Source: Streptomyces sp. R21
GTDB taxonomy: Bacteria; Actinomycetota; Actinomycetes; Streptomycetales; Streptomycetaceae
Length of the DNA: 64,000 bases
Assembly (NCBI RefSeq): GCF_041051975.1
Contig: NZ_CP163435.1
Span: forward strand, 3,720,001 to 3,784,000
Direction of reading: 5' to 3'
Part shown: piece by piece, positions 27,206-34,508 of the stretch
How the letters are laid out: every line of letters begins with the position of its first letter
Numbering within the stretch: the first letter of the stretch is position 1
The notes under the pieces: generated by a model
The model's database searches: none
Seen by the model: the letters and a program-made list of their open reading frames with translations, nothing else
Told to the model about the DNA's origin: nothing
Made by a program: the position numbers and the translations under genes

Positions 27206-28153
27206 ATGCCCACGCACGACTCCGATCACGACTCCGCACCCACCGCCGACGTACCCGAGATGCCCGCCCCGCGGGTCCGCGAGTTCGCCGCGCACAGCAT
27301 CGGCGGCGGGCTCGCCCTCATCCTCGGCCTGCTCGGACTGCTGGCCACCGTCGGGCTGCTCGCATCCGCCTCCGCGGTCACGGCGCCGGGCGCCAAGGCC
27401 GCGCTGATCGTCGGCGGCATCCTCGTCTTCCTCGCCGCCGTCATCGCCATGCGCGGGCTCAACACGGTGGCCCCGGGCGAGGCCCGAGTCGTCCAGCTCT
27501 TCGGGCGCTACCGGGGGACGATCCGACAGGACGGCCTGCGCTGGGTGAACCCCTTCACCTCGCGCACCAAGGTCTCGACCCGCGTCCGCAACCACGAGAC
27601 CGCCGTCCTCAAGGTCAACGACGCCTACGGCAACCCGATCGAGCTCGCCGCGGTCGTGGTGTGGAAGGTCGAGGACACCGCGCAGGCCACCTTCGAGGTG
27701 GACGACTTCCTGGAGTTCGTCGCCACGCAGACCGAGGCGGCCGTGCGGCACATCGCCATCGAGTACCCCTACGACGCCCACGACGAGGGCGGTCTCTCGC
27801 TGCGCGGCAACGCCGAGGAGATCACCGAGAAGCTCGCCGTCGAACTGCACGCGCGCGTGGAGGCCGCCGGTGTGCAGATCATCGAGTCCCGCTTCACGCA
27901 TCTCGCGTACGCTCCCGAGATCGCCTCCGCGATGCTCCAGCGGCAGCAGGCGGGGGCGGTCGTCGCGGCACGGCGGCAGATCGTGGACGGAGCGGTCGGG
28001 ATGGTCGAGGCGGCGCTCGCCCGGATCACCGAGCAGGACATCGTGGAGCTCGACAACGAACGGAAGGCGGCCATGGTGTCGAACCTGATGGTGGTGCTGT
28101 GCGGGGACCGCGCACCGCAGCCCGTCCTGAACACCGGCACCCTCTACCAGTGA
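27206..28153 (+). CDS. SPFH/Band 7 (slipin/stomatin-like) membrane protein
   Basis: 315 residues. After a 30-residue cytosolic start come two hydrophobic segments (about 34-53 and 62-83), then the SPFH domain: MRGLNTVAPGEARVVQLFGRY, DGLRWVNPFTSRTKVSTRV, NDAYGNPIELAAVVVWKVED, and a C-terminal helical part ending NLMVVLCGDRAPQPVLNTG. SPFH proteins oligomerise in membranes and organise microdomains. The stop codon overlaps the start of a ribbon-helix-helix gene (GTGA), an arrangement I know from other actinomycetes. Confidence 0.88.
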   Translation: MPTHDSDHDSAPTADVPEMPAPRVREFAAHSIGGGLALILGLLGLLATVGLLASASAVTAPGAKAALIVGGILVFLAAVIAMRGLNTVAPGEARVVQLFGRYRGTIRQDGLRWVNPFTSRTKVSTRVRNHETAVLKVNDAYGNPIELAAVVVWKVEDTAQATFEVDDFLEFVATQTEAAVRHIAIEYPYDAHDEGGLSLRGNAEEITEKLAVELHARVEAAGVQIIESRFTHLAYAPEIASAMLQRQQAGAVVAARRQIVDGAVGMVEAALARITEQDIVELDNERKAAMVSNLMVVLCGDRAPQPVLNTGTLYQ

Positions 28154-28404
28154 CGGCACCCTCCGAGGGGTCGGCCTCCGAGCCCCAGCGGCGGCCGCAG
28201 CAGCGCAAGCAGGTGCTGCTGCGGCTTGATCCGCTCGTCTACGACGCGTTGGCCCGCTGGGCGGGGGACGAGTTGCGGTCCGCCAATGCGCAGATCGAGT
28301 TCCTGCTGCGGCGGGCCCTCGGCGAAGCGGGGCGGCTTCCCGGCGGGGCCGGGCCGATCGCTCGCCGGGGGCGGCCGCCCGCCTCGGAGGAACCCGGGGA
28401 CTAG
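28150..28404 (+). CDS. Arc/MetJ-type ribbon-helix-helix DNA-binding protein
   Basis: 84 residues. The core RKQVLLRLDPLVYDALARWA, then DELRSANAQIEFLLRRAL, is a classical ribbon-helix-helix fold (strand VLLRLD followed by two helices), as in Arc and many antitoxins. The GTG start overlaps the SPFH stop codon by 4 nt, so it is translationally coupled. Both ends are Gly/Pro/Arg-rich. It probably binds a palindrome; the 14-bp palindrome upstream of the operon is the obvious target (inference). No toxin gene is adjacent. Confidence 0.8.
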   Translation: MTAPSEGSASEPQRRPQQRKQVLLRLDPLVYDALARWAGDELRSANAQIEFLLRRALGEAGRLPGGAGPIARRGRPPASEEPGD

Positions 28405-28451
28405 GCGGCTGTGCGGGTTTTTCGCCCCCTCCGCCCCTACCCTGCCCGTCA

Positions 28452-28562
28452 TCCTGGGGGCTGCGCCCCCTCTCCCCCGCCATCGGCCTGAACGGCCTCG
28501 TCCTCAAACTCCCCCACTCTCGGCTTCGCTCGAGCGGGGGGACCCCCACGACGGGCTGAATA
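28452..28562. repeat. Composite palindromic Streptomyces repeat with an internal insertion
   Basis: It begins with the hairpin GGGGGCTGCGCCCCC (28456-28470), then GGCCTGAACGGCCTCGTCC, then ACTCCCCCAC...GACCCCCAC (28508-28549), and ends ACGACGGGCTGAA. The outer part matches 12,129-12,177, where the inner block is absent. The inner block also occurs, in the other orientation and diverged, inside oxyR (35037-35080). Confidence 0.7.
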
Positions 28563-28656
28563 ACCCCCGCCAGGCCCAGTAGCAGAACCGTGACAATCGG
28601 TCCTGGCCTGCGCACCCGCACCCCTCCCGCACCCTCCGCCACCGTCTATTCGCGGT

Positions 28657-28690
28657 GTGTATACGCCAGGTGTATACGCCGTGTGTACAG
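28657..28690. promoter_or_regulatory. Repeated GTGTATACGCC motifs, candidate PadR operator
   Basis: Two identical 11-mers GTGTATACGCC (28657-28667 and 28670-28680) and a third related GTGTGTACAG (28681-28690) lie immediately before the PadR ATG at 28698. Each 11-mer contains the palindrome GTATAC. PadR regulators usually repress their own operon from such sites. Confidence 0.65.
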
Positions 28691-28697
28691 TGCTCCC

Positions 28698-29222
28698 ATG
28701 TCCATCGGTCACACTCTTCTCGGGCTCCTTGAGTCCGGGCCCCGACATGGTTACGACCTCAAGCGGGCCTTCGACGAAAAGTTCGGTCACGACCGGCCGC
28801 TGCACTACGGCCAGGTCTACTCGACCATGTCCCGACTGCTGAAGAACGGTCTCGTCGAGGTCGACGGGATAGAGGCGGGGGGCGGGCCCGAGCGCAAGCG
28901 GTACGCCATCACCGAGGCCGGCATCACCGACGTACAGCGGTGGCTGGCGACGCCCGAGAAGCCCGAGCCGTATCTGCAGTCGACGCTCTACACGAAGGTC
29001 GTCCTCGCGCTGCTCACGCACCGCGACGCGTCCGGGATCCTCGACACGCAGCGATCCGAACACCTGCGCATGATGCGCATCCTCACCGACCGCAAGCGCA
29101 AGGGCGATCTCGCGGACCAGCTGATCTGCGACCACGCCCTGTTCCACCTGGAGGCCGACCTGCGCTGGCTCGAACTGACCGCCGCCCGTCTCGACAAGCT
29201 CGCCGAAGTGGTGGTCCGATGA
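28698..29222 (+). CDS. PadR-family transcriptional regulator
   Basis: 174 residues. The N-terminal winged helix reads LLGLLESGPRHGYDLKRAFDEKFG, then LHYGQVYSTMSRLLKNGLVEVDG and KRYAITEAGITDVQRWL, the PadR signature. A C-terminal helical dimerisation domain follows (about 100-174). The stop codon overlaps the next gene's start (ATGA). It heads an operon with an ABC ATPase and an FtsX-type permease, a common arrangement for drug- or peptide-responsive exporters. Confidence 0.92.
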   Translation: MSIGHTLLGLLESGPRHGYDLKRAFDEKFGHDRPLHYGQVYSTMSRLLKNGLVEVDGIEAGGGPERKRYAITEAGITDVQRWLATPEKPEPYLQSTLYTKVVLALLTHRDASGILDTQRSEHLRMMRILTDRKRKGDLADQLICDHALFHLEADLRWLELTAARLDKLAEVVVR

Positions 29223-29911
29223 CAACGCATCCCGCCGGTTCGCTGCTCGCCGCCTCGGAGCTGCGCAAGGCCTACGGGCCCACGCTGGCGCTCGACGGTG
29301 CCGAGTTCTCCATCCACCCCGGCGAGGTCGTCGCGGTGATGGGCCCCTCCGGCTCCGGCAAGTCGACCCTGCTGCACTGCCTCGCCGGGATCGTGCCGCC
29401 CGACTCGGGCTCGATCATGTACAACGGCCGGGAGATGGCCGGGATGAGCGACCGGGAGCGCAGTGCGCTGCGGCGCAGCGACTTCGGGTTCGTCTTCCAG
29501 TTCGGGCAGCTGGTCCCGGAGTTGACCTGTGTCGAGAACGTCGCGCTGCCGCTGCGGCTGAACGGCACCGGGCGCAAGGAGGCCGAGCGCACCGCCCTTT
29601 CGTGGATGGAGCGCCTGGAGGTCGACGACCTGAAGGGCAAGCGGCCCGGCGAGGTCTCCGGCGGTCAGGGGCAGCGCGTGGCCGTGGCCCGCTCGCTGGT
29701 CACCAGCCCGCGGGTGCTGTTCGCGGACGAGCCCACCGGCGCCCTCGACTCGCTCAACGGCGAACGGGTGATGGAGCTGCTCACGGAGGCCGCCCGGTCC
29801 ACCAACGCCGCCGTCGTGCTCGTCACGCACGAGGCGCGGGTTGCCGCGTACTCCGACCGCGAGATCGTCGTACGCGACGGGAAGTCCCGGGACATGGAGC
29901 GCATCGTATGA
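29219..29911 (+). CDS. ABC transporter ATP-binding protein (MacB/LolD type)
   Basis: 230 residues. Walker A is GPSGSGKST, the Q-loop lies in FGFVFQFGQLVPELT, the signature is EVSGGQGQRVAVARSL, Walker B is VLFADEPTGALDSL and the H-loop is VTHEARV. The GALDS motif after Walker B is typical of the MacB/LolD/FtsE group that drives FtsX-type mechanotransmission permeases. It overlaps the PadR gene by 4 nt and the permease gene by 4 nt. Confidence 0.93.
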   Translation: MTTHPAGSLLAASELRKAYGPTLALDGAEFSIHPGEVVAVMGPSGSGKSTLLHCLAGIVPPDSGSIMYNGREMAGMSDRERSALRRSDFGFVFQFGQLVPELTCVENVALPLRLNGTGRKEAERTALSWMERLEVDDLKGKRPGEVSGGQGQRVAVARSLVTSPRVLFADEPTGALDSLNGERVMELLTEAARSTNAAVVLVTHEARVAAYSDREIVVRDGKSRDMERIV

Positions 29912-32235
29912 GTGCACGTCAGGGGGCTCGCGATCTGGCCATGGGCGTGCGGTTCGCGTTCACCGGGGGCCGCGAGGGATGGGTGCGGGCCGTGCTCACG
30001 GCGGTCGGCGTCGGGCTGGGCGTGGCGCTGCTGCTGCTCACCACGGCGATACCGAGCGCGCTGCAGTCGCGGCACGACCGCGAGCGCGCCCGCAACGACA
30101 TGACGTACAGCTCGGTGGTCAAGAAGAAGTCGGACCGCACGCTGCTCGTCGCCAGCACCGAGACCTCCTTCCGCGACCTCGACGTCCGCGGGCGGCTGCT
30201 GGAGCCCGAGGGGAGCCGGCCGCCCATGCCGCCGGGGGTGTCCAAGCTCCCCGCGCCCGGGGAGATGGTCGTCTCCCCCGCGCTCGACCGATTGCTGAAG
30301 TCCGCCGACGGCAAGCTGCTGCGTGAGCGGATCACCTATCGCGTGACCGGAACCATCGCCGACGCCGGTCTGATCGGCCCGCACGAACTCGCCTACTACG
30401 CGGGCAGCGCCGATCTGCACCCACGCTCGGACAGCGGGCGGACCGAGCGCATCGACTCCTTCGGCTCCAAGCCGGAGTCCGAGCCGATGGACCCGATCCT
30501 CTTGCTGCTCATCCTCATCGTCTTCGTGGTGCTGCTGATGCCGGTCGGCGTCTACATCGCCGCGGCCGTCCGTTTCGGCGGCGAGCGGCGCGACCGCAGG
30601 CTCGCCGCGCTGCGGCTGGTCGGCGCGGACGGCGGGATGGCGCGGCGGATCGCGGCGGGCGAGGCGATGGCCGGAGCGGTGCTGGGCCTTGTGCTGGGCG
30701 CCGGGTTCTTCCTGCTCGGGCGTCAACTCGCCGGGCAGATCACGGTGTTCGAGATCAGTGTGTTCCCGAGCGACCTCAACCCGACGCCCGCGCTGGCCGC
30801 GCTGATCGCCCTCGCCGTCCCGGCGGCCGCGGTCGCGGTGACGCTCTTCGCGCTGCGCGGTGTCGTCATCGAACCGCTCGGCGTGGTGCGCACGGCGAAG
30901 CCCTCGCGGCGCCGGCTGTGGTGGCGGCTGCTGCTGCCGGTCGGCGGACTCGGGCTGCTTTACCCGATGATCGGCAAGGGCCGGGACAACGGGGACTTCA
31001 ACCAGTACATGGTCACCGGCGGTGTCATCCTGCTGCTGGTCGGCGTCACCGCGCTGCTGCCGTGGGTCGTCGAAGCGGTGGTCGCCCGGCTGAACCCCGG
31101 CGGCGTCGCCGGGCAACTGGCCATTCGCAGGCTCCAGTTGAGCAGCGGCACGGCGGCCCGCATGGTGAACGGCATCGCGGTCGCGGTGGCCGGTGCGATC
31201 GCCCTGCAGATGCTCTTCGCCGGGGTCGAGGGCGACTACACGAAGGACACCACTCAGGACCTCTCGCGGGCCCAGATGTCCGTCAACGTGCCGAACGGCG
31301 TCTCGCTGTCCGACGCCACCCGGCAGCTCGCGCGGACCAAGGGCGTGCGCCATGTGACGGCGCTGTCCTCCGGCTCTCTCGGCAACCGCCCCAAGGAACC
31401 CGGCCACACCTCGGACCTGACCATCGGCGACTGCCGGGCGCTGCGCGAGGTGGCCAGGCTGCCCTCCTGCCACGACGGCGACACCTTCGTCCTCCGGCAC
31501 ACCGAGGACACCGACACCCCGATGATGATCAAGCCGGGCCGGACGGTCTACCTCGACTACTCCTACAACGGCGAGCCCAGGGGCAAGGAGGTCGCCTGGC
31601 AGGTGCCGGCGAACATTCGGAAGGCCAAGTCGCGCAACGACCCCACGGGCTACGAGCGCTGGGGCGTCCTCGCCACACCGGCCGCGGTGTCCGCGCAGGC
31701 GAAGGCGGCGGTGAGCGGGCAGGTCTTCCTGGGCCTCGACACCTCCGTGCCGGACGTCCGCGAGTACGTACGCAACACCGCCGCGCACGTGAATCCGCTG
31801 GTGGATCCCATGACCTGGACGAGCACCACGCAGTCCAAGCGCTTCACCTCCATCCGCACCGGCCTGTTCGTCGGCGCCACCTGCGTCCTCATGCTGATCG
31901 GCGCGAGCCTGCTCGTCTCCCAGCTGGAGCAGCTGCGCGAACGCAAGAAGCTGCTGTCCGCGCTGGTCGCCTTCGGCACCCGGCGCCGCACGCTGAGCCT
32001 GTCGGTGCTGTGGCAGACGGCGATCCCGATCGCGCTCGGCCTCGCGCTGGCGTCGGCGGTGGGGCTGACCCTGGGCACGGTGCTGCTGAAGATGACGGAC
32101 ACCCCGGTACGGGTGGACTGGGCGGGCGTGGTGGCGATGACCGGCATCGGCGCGGGCGTCGTCCTGCTGGTGACGGCGTTCAGCCTGCCGCCGCTGCTGC
32201 GGCTGATGCGGCCGGACGGGCTGCGTACGGAGTAG
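29908..32235 (+). CDS. FtsX-like permease of an ABC transporter
   Basis: 775 residues, with two FtsX modules. Transmembrane helices cluster at about 26-45, 195-220, 255-280 and 290-320 in the first half, with a tail cluster at about 650-770 (SIRTGLFVGATCVLMLIGAS). Large extracytoplasmic domains lie between. The C-terminal cluster ends ELVRLLMRPDGLR-like (PPLLRLMRPDGLRTE). Its partner ATPase is directly upstream with a 4-nt overlap. Substrate unknown; the PadR context suggests a small-molecule or antibiotic export or sensing function. Confidence 0.88.
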   Translation: MSARQGARDLAMGVRFAFTGGREGWVRAVLTAVGVGLGVALLLLTTAIPSALQSRHDRERARNDMTYSSVVKKKSDRTLLVASTETSFRDLDVRGRLLEPEGSRPPMPPGVSKLPAPGEMVVSPALDRLLKSADGKLLRERITYRVTGTIADAGLIGPHELAYYAGSADLHPRSDSGRTERIDSFGSKPESEPMDPILLLLILIVFVVLLMPVGVYIAAAVRFGGERRDRRLAALRLVGADGGMARRIAAGEAMAGAVLGLVLGAGFFLLGRQLAGQITVFEISVFPSDLNPTPALAALIALAVPAAAVAVTLFALRGVVIEPLGVVRTAKPSRRRLWWRLLLPVGGLGLLYPMIGKGRDNGDFNQYMVTGGVILLLVGVTALLPWVVEAVVARLNPGGVAGQLAIRRLQLSSGTAARMVNGIAVAVAGAIALQMLFAGVEGDYTKDTTQDLSRAQMSVNVPNGVSLSDATRQLARTKGVRHVTALSSGSLGNRPKEPGHTSDLTIGDCRALREVARLPSCHDGDTFVLRHTEDTDTPMMIKPGRTVYLDYSYNGEPRGKEVAWQVPANIRKAKSRNDPTGYERWGVLATPAAVSAQAKAAVSGQVFLGLDTSVPDVREYVRNTAAHVNPLVDPMTWTSTTQSKRFTSIRTGLFVGATCVLMLIGASLLVSQLEQLRERKKLLSALVAFGTRRRTLSLSVLWQTAIPIALGLALASAVGLTLGTVLLKMTDTPVRVDWAGVVAMTGIGAGVVLLVTAFSLPPLLRLMRPDGLRTE

Positions 32236-32250
32236 CGGGCGCGAGCCTCG

Positions 32251-32297
32251 CGAGCCGGCCGGCCCTTCCTCCACCCGGGGAAGGGCCGGCCGGCTCG
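32251..32297. terminator. Bidirectional terminator, 17-bp perfect stem
   Basis: CGAGCCGGCCGGCCCTT (32251-32267) pairs perfectly with 32281-32297 around a 13-nt loop. It ends both the permease operon and the minus-strand cluster. Confidence 0.88.
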
Positions 32298-32301
32298 TTC
32301 C

Positions 32302-32730
32302 TCAGATGCTGTACTCCCGTACGACGCGCCTGACTTGGGCGAAGAGCATGCCGACGTTCACCGACTTGCGGCAGACGCACACCGCGACGACGTCCTGGCG
32401 TTCGTTCAGGCGGACGAACAGGTGGGTCAGGTTGTCGCTGTTGACCAGGATCTCCTGGAAGAAGTGCTGGTCGTCGCTGACGCCCCGGCGCTCCTTGAAG
32501 ACGTCCTCGATCATCACGACCGTACGGCCCTGGAACAGGTCGAGGGTGGCGCCCGCCAGCAGGTCCATGACCTCCGGCGGGTGGTTGTCCAGGGTCTCGT
32601 AGGCCAGCAGCATGCCGGTCGCCATGTCCACCACTCCGGTGGCCACACACTCCGGTGCCTCGTTGCGGAGCGATTTGACCAGGGCCATCACCTGGTCCGA
32701 GAACCCCGACGTCATCCGCTTCGTCGCCAT
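32302..32730 (-). CDS. Small conserved protein, possibly roadblock/LC7-like
   Basis: 142 residues, soluble. The pattern ECVATGVVDMATGMLLAYET, then helix EVMDLLAGATLDLFQG, then strands HLFVRLNERQDVVAVCVCRK and helix NVGMLFAQVRRVVREYSI is the beta-alpha-beta order of roadblock/LC7 domains, but no database was consulted. It is the last of three same-strand genes, just after a roadblock-like protein, so both may act together, as in Streptomyces conservons that pair roadblock proteins with a small GTPase. No GTPase gene is here. Confidence 0.55.
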   Translation of the reverse strand: MATKRMTSGFSDQVMALVKSLRNEAPECVATGVVDMATGMLLAYETLDNHPPEVMDLLAGATLDLFQGRTVVMIEDVFKERRGVSDDQHFFQEILVNSDNLTHLFVRLNERQDVVAVCVCRKSVNVGMLFAQVRRVVREYSI

Positions 32731-32734
32731 ACGG

Positions 32735-33220
32735 TCACACTCCTTCGGTTGCGCTGAGCTCGGTTGCGGTCGGGGCCGATTCGGTCGGGTCCGGCTCGGT
32801 GAGGTCTGGTTCGGTGGGGACCGGTTCGGTGAGGTCCGATTCGGCCGGGTCCGGTGCGGTGAGAATCGTTCCGATGCGTTGCAGGGTGGGCTGGGTCTCC
32901 TGGTGGAGCCGGTCCAGGTCGATGCCCTCGTCTCCCAGGACCACCATCAGCGCCGTGTCGCCGACCGCGTAGAAGGCGGCGCAGCCGTGGCTGCCGTATG
33001 CCACCGTCCGCCGGAGGGCTCCCCGGCCCGTCGCCTCGGTGGTACGGCGGGCGATGCCCAGGCCCGCCGCGGCGATCGCGGCGAGTCCCTCCGGATCGAT
33101 GGTGTCGGCGGTGTCCGCCGCTATGAGCAGTCCGTCGGCGGCCGCCACCGCCGTATCGGTAATTCCCGTCACCTGCTCCCGCAGGCCTCTCATTTCCATG
33201 GCCAATGCCTTGTGATCCAT
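32735..33220 (-). CDS. Roadblock/LC7-domain protein with repetitive acidic tail
   Basis: 161 residues from ATG 33220, preceded by GGGAG about 9 nt upstream; the longer frame to 33274 lacks support. The core MRGLREQVTGITDTAVAAAD...TIDPEGLAAIAAAGLGIARRT...AAFYAVGDTALMVVLGDE is the roadblock/LC7 pattern. Residues from about 125 on are repetitive Glu/Pro/Thr coded by 15-bp tandem repeats and are likely disordered. It sits between a DUF4388-like protein and the other small protein on the same strand. Confidence 0.75.
   Translation of the reverse strand: MDHKALAMEMRGLREQVTGITDTAVAAADGLLIAADTADTIDPEGLAAIAAAGLGIARRTTEATGRGALRRTVAYGSHGCAAFYAVGDTALMVVLGDEGIDLDRLHQETQPTLQRIGTILTAPDPAESDLTEPVPTEPDLTEPDPTESAPTATELSATEGV
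32748..32867. repeat. Eight degenerate 15-bp tandem units in the roadblock gene tail
   Basis: Consecutive 15-bp units such as GGTTCGGTGAGGTCC (32823-32837) and GGTTCGGTGGGGACC (32808-32822) run from 32748 to 32867. They code pentapeptide variants on the theme [DE]-[LPS]-T-E-[PS] and keep the frame. Confidence 0.75.
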
Positions 33221-33312
33221 GTACTGAACTCCCTGGACTCCCTGACGGCTGATCACATGTGTTCGTTCTCGCACTCAAGAGCGCTGATTCATTTCACGGT
33301 TCTCCAGGAATG

Positions 33313-34299
33313 TCAGGTACCGGAATCCGGAGTCCAGATCCGATGGCGCAGACGGAAGAACCCTTTCCAACTCGCTCCGTTCTTTTCCGGGGCGAGAGTT
33401 TCGGTGATCCCACTCGCCCCGGGGTCCCGGCGAGGGAGTTCCGAGGGGCCGGTGGAATCGGTGGAATCGGGGGGATCGAGGGCCGGGTGCGAGGGCGGGG
33501 CCTTCTCTGCAGGCGCAGGGGGCGCAGGCTGTGCCACGCGCCGGAGTGCTCCCACGGCCTGGGCCCGGACGGGGATCGCGACGGGTACCGCGTCCGCCTC
33601 CTCGGCGCATTCCAGCAGGCCCTCGCCGAGCATCCGGGCCACCTCGACGGTCACGGTGTAGACGCCCCGGCCGACCAGGAAGGCGAGGTCACGGGCGGTG
33701 CGCCGCCCGTCGACGTGCGACAGCAACTCCCTTTGAGCCAGGGAAAGTTGATCCGATTCCGGGTCGGCTCCGGGGGCGAGCACGGGCCGTTCGCGGTCCG
33801 GCCGCACGGGCCGCGGCAAGGTGGCGACGGCGGTCAGTTTCCGCACCGCCCCCTGGAGCAGCCGCCCCGGTGTCTCGCCCACCTCGACCGACGCGCACGG
33901 CACGGACGGACCGAGCGGACCGCAGCCGTCCACCCGGCCGGCGACGACGGCGAAAGCGGCGTCCTGCATCGCCATCATGCAGATGACCCTGAGCTGAGCG
34001 GCCCCCGCACAGCCGTGCGCGATCATCGCCGCCTCCGGCCAGCGTGCCTCCCGCGTCTCGGCGAGGAGCCGCGTCCACTGCTCGCCGCTGATCCGGCCGG
34101 TGCGCAGCAGCAGGACCTCGGGGCCCGGAGCGCCGGGGCTCTCCACGGCGATGACGAGTCCGCCGCGCAGATGGAAGACGCCGCCGGGTTTCCCGGACAC
34201 CCGCAGTTTCCCGGTGGCCTCTTCGCGCCCGCACTCGGAGAGCGTGCGCGACAACAGGTCGTATCCGACCCGGCCAAGGGAATCGCGAATGCCTGACAT
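33313..34299 (-). CDS. DUF4388/PatA-like domain protein
   Basis: 328 residues, soluble. The N-terminal part (about 15-110) has EATGKLRVSGKPGGVFHLRGGLVIAVESPGAPG, the PATAN/DUF4388 pattern seen in proteins that talk to roadblock/GTPase systems. The middle (about 180-240) reads LSLAQRELLSHVDGRRTARDLAFLVGRGVYTVTVEVARMLGEGLL, a winged-helix-like block. The C-terminus is Pro/Ser-rich and disordered. AAGGGGAG is next to the start and an overlapping GTG at 34302 is also possible. It is the first gene of the three-gene set. Confidence 0.65.
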   Translation of the reverse strand: MSGIRDSLGRVGYDLLSRTLSECGREEATGKLRVSGKPGGVFHLRGGLVIAVESPGAPGPEVLLLRTGRISGEQWTRLLAETREARWPEAAMIAHGCAGAAQLRVICMMAMQDAAFAVVAGRVDGCGPLGPSVPCASVEVGETPGRLLQGAVRKLTAVATLPRPVRPDRERPVLAPGADPESDQLSLAQRELLSHVDGRRTARDLAFLVGRGVYTVTVEVARMLGEGLLECAEEADAVPVAIPVRAQAVGALRRVAQPAPPAPAEKAPPSHPALDPPDSTDSTGPSELPRRDPGASGITETLAPEKNGASWKGFFRLRHRIWTPDSGT

Positions 34300-34508
34300 C
34301 ACTCCCCTTGGCAGGACACGCAGGTGCCATTACGTACATACGCCCGACGCGTAGCACTGAGGGAGTATGTGTATCAGTCCAGGCGCATATTTCAGCCAAG
34401 GGTTACGCACATGGCTTCAGTTGACGGAATATGAAATACCCGCCCGCTCAACCAGAGTCTTTCCGATCCCCAACCGACCGCATTCGTACGGCCGTTGAGG
34501 TGCCCTCC

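Larger units (their letters stand above)
28405..28697. other. Gene-free region holding a composite Streptomyces repeat and the PadR-gene promoter
   Basis: 293 bp without coding potential. The left 160 bp is a multi-part palindromic repeat (see the repeat entry). The right end carries repeated GTGTATACGCC motifs just before the PadR start codon. Confidence 0.6.
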
